DNA of 64,000 nucleotides, from positions 7,600,487 through 7,664,486 of the forward strand of contig CM035354.1 of the NCBI GenBank assembly GCA_020137815.1. Direction: 5' to 3'. Position numbers and translations under genes: made by a program. Source of the DNA: Hormiphora californensis. Its lineage: Eukaryota; Ctenophora; Tentaculata; Cydippida; Pleurobrachiidae. Below the pieces are notes generated by a model that worked only from the letters and a program-made list of their open reading frames with translations, did no database searches and was not told where the DNA came from. This document shows, piece after piece, positions 54,182-64,000 of the stretch; position 1 is the stretch's first letter, and each line of letters opens with the position of its first letter.

Positions 54182-57100
54182 TCACGATGGGGATCTCTCT
54201 GATCGGGCCCCGTTAATCCTGCTCCTCTGCTCCGACATGACACTGCTGGCCACTGATGCACTCCTTGGATGAGGGTGTAGGGGTGTCTGGACGACACTAT
54301 TAACTGCTGAGAACCCGGTTATATCACTGAGAAGGCTGGTTTCAGAGCGGTTCTCCCAGCAAGACTGATCCCATTCACTGGGGGCATACTCTGACATTGT
54401 CTCTGAGGGGTCAGGGAGAAGGGATGCTGTAGGCCGGGACAGGAAGGTGATTACATCGTGGAGTCTGTGATCCAAGTTCAATATAACCGCACTGAAAGGA
54501 TTAGAGGTGGTTAGATCAGGGTATAATGTCGTTACATTGAAAAAGAGGTCACAATTGCGGAATAATGCACATTCGCGTCATGTTTTCTTTGTACCTTCTT
54601 TGATTATCAGGGACTTCATTTTCAGTCTTTAGCGGCTCTATACACTCAATAAAACCTGTGGGGAGAGGTGTTATACTTGACATTTTTCTGCTGATTTGCA
54701 TCAAAAAGGAAAGTCAGTGGGTTCATTGCAGCAGTTAGCATGTTATCATGAAATTCTTACCTTGAACAGCTGTGGTTATCATCTCTCTATCTCTCTGGCA
54801 GACGACCAGCTGAGAATTCAGCTCCTGAGAGAGAAAGGGGAGGTGTTAAAATGAGAATATGACATGTATAATCTTGCATGCAGTGAATATTTGGAATAAT
54901 TCCATGGCGGTACAGACGAACAAACAAACTACGTACCTTTATTTTCTTAGTCCTCTCCCCAAGTTTAGCAACCATTTTATCACGTCCCACCATCGTATCT
55001 TGCACCATAGACTTCCTAGTGTTCATCTCAGTGATGAGACGTTGCTTCATGGCCTTGTAATGACCAGTAATCTTGGTCACCTCAACCTTCCTCTTTTCAA
55101 GAGAGGTAGATTGTTCATTAAACAGGGTGGTAGTTTCAGATAGTTTCTTCTCCAGTGCATCAGCTCGAGATGTTGCTGTGGTGAGACGGGTTTGGTATGT
55201 CTCGACCTGGGCAGCTAGCTTCCTCTTGCTCTCCTTTAGTAGAGACACCTCCTCGTTCAGATCACTGACTGCACCAGAGTTTTTAACTTGCCCCATTAAC
55301 CTGTCCCTCTCATCGTTAGAGGACTCCATCTTCTTAACAAGCTCAGCCTCTTTCTCACTCAGTTTCCTCTGCAGATCTGTGTTCACTTCACTCAGTTGCT
55401 TGATCCGATCATTGAGGATTGCATCCCGCTGCTGCATTATCACAACATTACCATGTAGCGTGGTATGGACCTCTGTCATCTTATTGTTGTTCTCTACTAG
55501 TGACTTGTTGTTGGCCCTCAGTACTCCAATCTCTGCTGCAGCCTCGTCAAGTTTTATCTGGAGGTTAGCCTCAGTTGCTGACTTTTCAGCTACTTGGGTT
55601 GTGGCAAAGTTATTCAGCTTTTCATCAAGAGCGGCGTTGTTGGACACCAGAGACTCAAAGTCTGTCTTGAGTTGAGCGATTTGTGCTGTTTTCTCCTCTA
55701 CTTGGCGGTTACTGGTGGCTAGTTTTTCTGTCAGTTCCAAGACTTCTTGTTTCTGTGATTCCAGCAGACCTGCATTTTCAGTTAGGGCTTCACACGCACT
55801 CTTCAACTGGGTTATCTGCAAAGTCTTCTCTTCCAACTTGTTCTCAGACTCACTGAGGTTCCTCGACATATCCTCAATCTGCTTCTTTTTCACCAAAATA
55901 TCTCTCTCACAAGTGGAGACTTCCCCTGTTTTGAGATCTAGTTTAGCAGTCAACTCCACACCTGTCTCCTGGGACTTGAGAAGAGAAGACTTCAGGGCCT
56001 CATTCGCCTCCTCCAGGGACGACACTCTACCCAATAGTTCTTCATTAGCAGTTTGATCATTGATAGCCTGCCGGAGAGTTTCCTGCTCCGTTTTGGATTG
56101 GGCAATAGTGAGATCTGCCTCCTCTTTGTAGGTTGTTAATTCTCGAACTTGGGCAGAGAGAACATCTAAATGTGTGCTAAGATCTGATTTCTCACGTCCA
56201 AGCTGTTCAATCTGCTGTTCAAGTAGAGCCATACCATTCTGATCATCAGCTCGCTGAGTCTGGAACGCCGTAACAGTCTCACTAGCAGTCTGTAGTCTGG
56301 TTTTAAGAGCAACTTCTGTTTCTCTGAACACCTCGATTGATGCAGTGAGTTCCTGGACAGACGCAGCACTTTCACTCAATTGACAACGAAGTGATTCAAG
56401 TTCATTTTGGAGTTCTTTCAGTTCATTCTTGTGATCGGATTTGACATCTTGGAACATTTCCCTCTGTGTGGCCAACTGGTTCTCCATACTCAGACCAATG
56501 ACCCTCAGCTCCTCAATCTGTGCCTCTCTCTGTCGGATAGCATTGAGCAGCTCTTCATCTCTCTCCGCTGAGTTAGCTGCCTCCAGACGAGACTCCAGTT
56601 CAGCAACTTGGGTTGTAAGGTACCCAACTCGCCCCTCCATCTCTCTGCTTCGTTCAACTGTAGCCTCCAAATGAGATCTTTGTGATTCATAATCGGAGGT
56701 TAATTTGACAGTGCTATCATTTTGGGTAGCGATTGTCTGCTCTGCAGATGAAAGTTGGGACTGGGCCTCACCTAGCTCATTTTGTAGCTTGGCAATTTCC
56801 ACCTCCCTCGCTGAAGAGACCTGTTGGACTGAAGATAACTGTTCCCTGAGATCATCAGCAAAGGACTGCATCTGGGACGTTTCACTGTCTCCCTGCTCCC
56901 TGAGCGATGCCAACTCAGCAGCCGTCTCTCGGAGCTGCCCACTCATGTCTGTCAGGCTCTGTTGCAGGACCACTAACTCTTGTTCCTTGGCCAGGAGACT
57001 CTTTTCATGGGTATCACACATTTCCAGGACAGAGGTGACCTTCTCTGATTTCAATCTGATCTCATCCTCAAGGGAATCCCGGTCACCTGACATCAACTCT

Positions 57101-60100
57101 ACCTCTCTCTTCAGTGATTCCCTCTCTACATGAGCTTCCTCAAGTTGGGACTTCACATCCTCTAACCACTTCACTAGTTCCTCCCGCTCTGTCTTAGCAT
57201 CTTCTACCTGCTTCACCAGTTCATTTCTCTCATTCTTGACGTCCTCTACTTCCTTGGCTAGCTGCTTCCCGCTCATGTGTGGAGTGTTCCCGATACCCCC
57301 TGCTGCGAGGAAAGTGTGGTGGAGAGTTGAGTCAGCTGTTCGTTGAGCTGACAACACTGCTCGTGAAGTTCCGATTTCTCCTTTTCAGAGTTGTTGAATG
57401 CTGCCTCCCAGCTGTACACTAGGTTTCCCAACTCAGATTGTGCTGCTTCTAGCTGGGTGCAATGAGTCTTCACTTGTTCCATCTCCCCCTCCTTAGCAAC
57501 AATAATGCTCTCAGATTCACTGACTGCCTGCTGTAGCTGAGTGATTTGGTCTTCAAGAGTTTGTTTGTCTGTAGCTAGCTGTGTCACATTTGCCTTTGAC
57601 TCTGTGCTGACTGTCTCGAACTCAGTCTGAAGACTCTCCATTTGCTGGCTTTGTTCCAATAATACAGAGTTCAACCGGGCGTTTTCATCTTTAATTTGGG
57701 TCATGATCTCTCTCTCCAGCTCGAACTGTTCGACCTCACTCATCAAAACAGAGTTTTCCTTCTCTACAGTTTCCTTGGTAACCACTAGAGATTCTTTCTC
57801 CAGAGTCAGTTCATTAACCTGGCTCCTCAACTGGTCCATTTCACCTGATCCACTGGTCTGCTCAGAGGCTTCTTTTTTCAGTTTCTCTACCTCTATCTTA
57901 GCGTCCTTGTAAGCCTTCATGATTCCCTTTGCCTTCTTCATAATAACTTCCTTCTCTTCAGAGAGTGACTTGACATCTGCCTCCTTTACTGCTAGCTGTC
58001 TAGTAAGGGCTGCCTTTTCTTCTTCTGATTGAGAGAGTTGCTCGACTAAACCTGACTTCTCCTGTATCAGCTGAGAGAACTGGTCGTTCAAGGCTGTCTT
58101 TTCAGCTTCGAGTTCAGCGAGCTGAGAGGAGACAGCAATCTTTTCTTCTTCGACCTGGGACAGTTTAGAGGACAGAACCGCCAATTCCTCTGTGAATTGT
58201 GAGTACTGAGAAGAGCTGGTTTCTGAAAGTTCGGAAAGTTGATTGGTCAGTTCTGAGACTTCCTTCTCCTTTTCGCTAACTTGGGATTTCAGAGCAGCGA
58301 CCTCAGTAGTTACTGTACTCTCCGACTCAGACATACGCTCCTCAAGAGTTTGAATAGCCTCCTCTTTCTCCTTCAGAGTAGCTTCCATGGCCTCTCTCTG
58401 CCCCTGCAGTTCAGTATAGCTGGTCTGTAGTTCTTCAAATGCTGCCTGGTTTGTTGAGATCTGCTCGTTTAGAGACTCAATGTAGCCCCTCTGCTGCTGC
58501 TCATATTGCTGCCAGTTCACCAACATCTCCTCATAGTGAGCTATCTTGGTACTGGATTCCTGGATGCTATCGTGAAGTTTAGCAAGACCCTCCTCAAGTG
58601 TCGCGTTGGATTCAGTTAGCCTCTCTTTGTGCTGTTGCAGTTCTTCATTCTCCTTCTGCAGGTTAGACACTTCATCCTGAACCCCACTCAGCTCACCTAG
58701 TTGCGCCTTTAGAGATACCACTTCTTCTCCTGATTTCACATTTTCTACTTCCAACTGGTCAGCATGCGCTTTAGTTTCATCCAGACTTGATTTCAATAGC
58801 CTGACCTCTTCTTCAGCAGCTTCACTCCTATCTATCAGCTGTTTCCTCAGCTCCTCAACTTCAACAGGATCAGATTTGTTGAGACTCAGTTGCTGGTTCT
58901 CCTCAGTCAATCTACTGTTAGTCTCTGTCTGGGCCTCGATCTCAACCGTTAATCGAGTGATAGTTTCCTGAAGCTCGGACCGAGCACTGTCCATATCTTC
59001 CAAACACCCACTCACACTATCCAACTTTTCCTTCAGATCTACCTCAACCTCAGAGCTTTCCTTCAGCTGAGTGGTCAGTTCATTGACTTCAGTTGTACGT
59101 TTTTCCAGCTCACTTTGAAGCTCAGAGTTAGAGTTTTGTTCCTTCTCCAGGGACCCAGATAACAGCAGAACTTCAGAGTTAGCCTTCTCTTGCTCAGTCT
59201 TGGTTGTCTCCAGTTGATCTCTTATCTCAATGAGACTCTGCTGTGACTGCTCGACCTCCCCTGACAACTGTGTGATCTGGGTCTGGTATTCTGCTACTGC
59301 TTGCTCTTGGGACTGGTTGTATAGAGCCCACTGCTCGAGTTTGTACCCTGCATCGTGCAGATCCACCAGGTGTTTTGAGTTCTCTTCTTCCAACTCGGAA
59401 ACCCTGCTCTCAAGTTGTTCCATTACAGATCTCACAGCTTCCAGCTCATCAGTCTTTGACTGGAGGGTTTGTTGGAGTACTGCCAGCTCTTCTGAAGAAT
59501 CAGATTCTCGTTTGGAAAGTGTCTCATCCAACTGTTGAGTTAGATGCTCCAGCTCCTCCTGTTTTTCAGAAACAGTTTGTGAAAGAGACTGTTTCTCTGT
59601 CTTCAGGCTCTCAAACTCAGCAGAGATCTCATCAATCTTAGCTTTTAGCTCAGCACATTCTGTATCTCGTGTGGTGATGGTTGCTTTGCATGTTTCATTC
59701 TGACTAAGAACCTCATTGAGTTGGTTGTGCACCTTCTCCAGCTTCACTGCAGACTGATCCCTCTCCTCTGTAGCTACAGTCAGCTGAGATTTCAACTGGT
59801 CCTGAGATGAAGATGCCTCCTCTAACTGGCAACAAATAGTCGACATCTCATCCTTGAGATCTCGGACCTTGTTTTTGGTGGTTTTCAGTTCTGTAGTGAT
59901 GTTGGAGACTTGTTCTGCTAGTTCACAGTTCTTAGCAAGGAGGGAATCACGCTCTGATTCAAAGGAGCCCTGGGCTGAACCTGACGCTTCTAGCTGACCT
60001 CGCAGTGAAGAAATCTGCTCGTTACTAGAGGATAGCTCTACATCAAGTGTCTGTTTTGCTTGTTCAGCTTCCGCTAGAGAACCCTTCAACTCCTCCAGCT

Positions 60101-63100
60101 CAGTCTTGATGACTGAGAGGGCTGATTCTTTGTCAGCAAGTGTGGTCTCTTGCTCTCTTGCTAGATCACTTAGCCGTGCAAGTTCATCAGTGTAGGTCAC
60201 CGCCTGATCTTTGAAACTTTGACCCTGATTCTCTAACTGAGCCTGGAGGCTCCCAATCTGTTCGATTAATTCTTCAACTCTACCAGCCGCCTGATCTCTC
60301 TCGGTCTGGGTTGTCTGGAGGATGGTGTTTAGTTCTGTTAGTTTCATACTGAGATCAGCCTTCTCTTCCTCTGTTGTTGTCAGCTTCTGCTGCATCTCTC
60401 CAAGAGCTACCTTTAGCTGCTCTGTTGCGTAGGCATGGCTCTGATTCTCGTAGGTCAGCCTCTCAATCTCTTGTTGGGCCCAGGCGCTGTTAGACCCGCT
60501 CTGCTGCTCCAACATCCCACCCATTCTGTGTATCTCAGCCTCCAGCTCCTCAATCTTCTCCCAACACTTGTGGATCTCCTCCTTGAGATCCGCGTTTTCA
60601 ACTTTGATATGATCTGACTCCTCCTCTACTTCCATCAGGGTAGATTTGTATGTCTGTTCAATTACGAGCAGACTCATCAGTCACATCGATCAGGGCCTGT
60701 TTCATCTTCTTATTCAGGTCCCGTAACATCATCAGTTCACTGTTCTGTTTCTCAAACTTCTCCCTAATCAGACCCATCCTGCTATCCTCCTCTGCAGCAG
60801 CATCAATGTGTTCACACAGCAGGGCATCCTTGTCCCGTATCTCATCCTCTAGTCTAACCAGACTGTTCTCTAGATCAGCAACATGACCCTCTAACTCCTC
60901 CTTCTCACTGACAGCACTGTTCCTGGCATGGATCTGGAGTTGTAGTTCCTCCATCAGGTTCTCATACTTCTGTTCGACCTGGGTGAGGTAGTTCAACCTA
61001 ACCTCCATCTCCTCCACATACTTGGGGTCAATTCGAGTTGTGGGACCTTTAGCTTCCATCTTCTTACCAGAAGAAAGTGTCTTCATCTGACCGGAGATGC
61101 TAAGAAGCTCCTTCTCGATCTGTGATATCTTGTCCTTTACTTTGGCGTGAGCACCACTCCTATCATGCCTCCTTGAGGGCCTCCCTGATCTTAGTCTCCA
61201 TTCCTCTTAGCCTTCTGTCGGACAAAGAATGCCACTTTGGTCCGCTTGATCAGCTCAGCCTGGAGAGACTCCACATCCTGGGGCATCTCTCGGGTGTAGG
61301 AGGAGCTGAGGTAGCTGGTATCGTGAGATCGGAGAGAGGCATGGGACACCTCTGAAACGGTATCAAGCTCCTGTGATTGGGGTTTACCGCTCATTCAACC
61401 GGACAGTTTCAGCTTCAGTAAGAACTTGTGATTTCTCAATGAGGCTCTTCTCCCTGGTCGACCACTCTTCTTTTCTCTTCCTCAGCTGGTCGAGCTCTTT
61501 AGTTGAGGTCTTACAGGTCTCCTGGGCAGTTTGTAGTTCAACCTGGACCCTGGATAATGCTTCTTCAACTGTAGATTTCTCTTGGTTTAGCTGTTCTAGA
61601 CAGGAACTTCTCTTCCTCCTGGTCTCGTATCAACTCAGACAGCCTCCCCTCACACTGGGCTCTGGTCTCAGCAAGTAGCTCTCTACTGCTGGCTAGTTGC
61701 TCGCTCAGGTCCGCTACAACCTGTTCGTGATCGGACACATTCCTCTCATACAACAACAACTCGGCTCTCAATCTCTCAACCTCACCAGACTGCAGTTCAG
61801 CAGCAGGGAAATGTATCTCAGAGGCAGTGGAGGGTATATCAGAAGTAGAGGAGGGTATATCAGGAGCAGCGGGAGAGAGGGAGATGGGAGTTTCTGTGAT
61901 GACAAGGTTGTCCTCACCTTGTACCGTGTACACTGCGGAATGCTGGCTTTGTTCCACCTCCGGTAGGGCACTTTCAGAAGGTACATCAGAGCACTCTAAC
62001 AGTCAGGGTGGAGGGTGATTGTAGTGATGCAATCTGCTCCTGGAGAGACAATACCTTCTTATCTTGTTCCTGTTTCAGCAGTTTCAACTTCTTCACAATC
62101 ATGAGGTACTTCTTACACTCTGTTGTTTTTGCTGCAAGTGCCTCCTTCAATCCTGAATCGTCCGAGGGTTCTTGCTGGTTCGGTTCAGATATAGATTTCT
62201 CTAGGCTGTCCTTCTCTTCAGCCAGTAAGGAAACCTGAGAGGAGAGGGTGTCTACAGAAGCCTCCAGATCCTCACACCTCTCTTTCATTTCCACCAGTTC
62301 TAGACTTTGGGCCTCACACCTCTCTTTCATTTCAACCAACTCTATACTTTGAGCTTCACACTCTGCCTGCCTAGCTTGCAGTGCCTCGTTCAGGTCGTGT
62401 AATTGGTTTTGCTGTGTCTCAGTTGACTGCTCATTTTGCTCCATTACAACTTGGAGAGCAGCCAACTCCTTCTGTGAAGTCTCTAGTTGGTCCAACAACT
62501 TCTCAGCTCTCTCCTCAAGATCTTTACTTCGTTCACTTTCTGTGAGAAGTTTGGAAGTCATATCCTGAAGTTCATTAGTATACTGTTTCTCTTCTAGCAC
62601 TAGCAAGTTCCCGCTCTTCTTCTGATTTAGCTCGGAGATTCCCAAGTTCAGTGATGTGATTCTCGACCTGCACAGACAGTTCATCTCGCTCAGACTGACA
62701 TTCATCCATCTTGGTTTCCAGGGTGGACTTCTCATTGTCTCTGTTGTCAATGTATACAGTGAGATGATCAGGAGCACATCTCATAACGGTGACAGCTGTG
62801 CCCATATCAAAGGAGTCAGATGAGAAGTAGTTACAGTCCCAGTTGGTTAGTTTCTGGAATCGGCGGGTAAACATCTCCACTCCCTCAATCAACTCCGAGG
62901 GATCCTCAATCTTTGACATTTCAAAGCTCTCCTCTTTGAGGATTGAAACCTGATCTGTGAGCTGTTGTTCCGATGTTTCCAACTTTGTGACCTGATCCTG
63001 AAGCTGGTCCTCCCTTTCCAACAACTCAGTAATTCTCTCCTCGAGATTCTGATTGGACTCCTGAAGGGTAACAACAACATCGTTACCCTTGCCCTCAGAC

Positions 63101-64000
63101 AACTTCTTCAACTGGGCTTCTTTGTCCTTCAACTGCTTCTTCTGCCTTTCCAACACCTTCTTCCCCTGTGTTTTCAGCTTGTGTACAGTTGCCTGCAGCT
63201 CACTAATCTCCTCATCCTTCGCCCTGTTCTCAGCAGCAACGTCCCCTAAACTGCTCAGCAGCTCCATCTGTTCTGTTACATCAGTACAATGTGAGGAGAC
63301 CATAGAGAGGCCAGCTGTGACGTCATCACGGATCACATCACGTGACAATCTTAGTTCTTGGACGGCTGATAGGAGATCCTTTCCAAAGCAATGGGTCTGG
63401 TGTTGGAGCTCTGTAAACCTCCTTTGTAATTCATCTCGATCTCCCACCACCTCACTCTTCTCACTCCTCAACTGCTGACAGATTGCCTCCAGTTCATCTA
63501 GTCTCTCTTCAAGACTACCAATGTGAGCCAGACTATCCTCCTCCTTGGCTCGGAGAACTGTTGTTCTCTCTTGAAGATCATCAACAAGATTCTGCAGCTC
63601 GACATTGACATCTCTCTGGGAGGAGAGCCTGCTTTCCAGATCTGTCAGAGCATCGGTTTTGTCATGGAGATTGTCCCGAAGATTGTCGATCTCGTTCAGA
63701 GCGTTGTCGAGTTGCTGTTGCTTCAGGTTCAGCTGCACCTGGAGAGGGGATGCCGTCTCACCATCCTGATCTTCATCTCCGCAGCTCAACTGGGAGACTA
63801 GAGCATGGTGGTCCTCAGTTAGCCGCTCATTTTGCTCCTTATATCGAGTATTATCCCTCTCCAAATCCTTGACTTGGGTCCTGAGGTGCTCCAGGGTGGC
63901 CATTAGCTCCTCCATCTCACCCGAACTGGTGGCCTTCTGATCCTTGTAGGATGAGGACATACTCATCATTTCGGACTCGTATTCCTTCTCCATCCTGCTG
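54182..64000 (-). CDS. Giant coiled-coil protein, 5' end beyond window, serial frame breaks
   Basis: Over 3,000 codons of almost continuous Leu/Glu/Gln/Lys/Ser heptad coiled coil, of golgin, CEP or NUMA type; I cannot name the orthologue. One huge exon runs from the right edge to 54937 (donor AAG|GTACGT). Then come exons 54761-54824, 54595-54655 and 54182-54491, ending in a Ser-rich 100-aa tail (EYAPSEWDQSCWENRSETS). The large exon is split over frames. +1 breaks lie near 62595, 61997, 61607, 61392, 61208, 61163-61190 and 60666, and one of -1/+2 type near 57273-57320. Coiled-coil composition continues straight through each break in the new frame, and no in-frame stop is left once they are joined. 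A non-coiled segment with NWDCNYFSSDSFDMG (about 62750-62850) is unusual. Confidence 0.75.

Noticed and set aside
61565-61607. Frameshift exactly at the stop codon near 61565
   Set aside because: The better coiled-coil sequence begins about 40 bp before the stop, so the shift is upstream. Stop-codon proximity is not a general feature of the breaks.

Overview
This is eukaryotic, animal DNA. It holds spliced genes with clean GT-AG introns for CPT1, the SLC34 phosphate transporter, TTLL9, CLCC1, the DZF zinc-finger protein ZFR, TRMO, kish-B, two cAMP-receptor-type GPCRs, the ribosome-biogenesis WD40 protein TBL3/UTP13 and FKBP8. It also holds foldback and MITE-type transposons and a non-LTR reverse transcriptase. 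Gene density is high (about 15 loci in 64 kb). The mix of conserved animal genes with cAR-type GPCRs suggests an early-branching animal. A sponge is my best guess, possibly a glass sponge (inference, moderate confidence).

Layout. Minus strand, 1-20.3 kb: a small coiled-coil ORF, SLC34 (1.9-5.8 kb), a 1.33 kb perfect-looking foldback element (8.3-9.7 kb), CPT1 (10.0-18.3 kb, 17 exons) and TTLL9 (18.8-20.3 kb). A repeat-rich zone with foldback units and an interstitial telomeric tract fills 20.8-22.95 kb. Plus strand, 23.1-53.3 kb: a single protein with three ARF-like GTPase domains, CLCC1, ZFR (with a nested minus-strand sushi-domain gene broken by a hAT-type MITE), a truncated retrotransposon, TRMO, kish-B, two GPCRs, an acidic-repeat ORF, a 2.5 kb minisatellite, TBL3 and FKBP8. 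Minus strand again, 54.2 kb to the right edge: a giant coiled-coil gene that runs off the window.

The outstanding observation is serial +1 frame breaks inside otherwise intact, conserved genes. SLC34 needs six +1 shifts to read its family sequence and CLCC1 two. FKBP8 needs one, plus one break of the -1/+2 type. The coiled-coil gene needs seven +1 shifts plus one -1/+2 break, and the first exon of ZFR about three. CPT1, TTLL9, TBL3, TRMO, kish-B, both GPCRs and the triple-ARF gene (together more than 3,500 codons) need none. The breaks occur on both strands, splice sites are intact, and nearly all are of the same sign. Almost every break can be placed directly after an NNU codon. This looks like widespread programmed +1 ribosomal frameshifting at NNU-N sites in a nuclear genome, or an equivalent RNA-level correction. 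Single-base insertion errors in the assembly are the main alternative and cannot be excluded from one sequence.

A second pattern is that most start codons lie 0-35 nt after a splice-acceptor-like YAG with no visible upstream exon, and several tandem genes are only 100-250 bp apart. This is what spliced-leader trans-splicing would look like.
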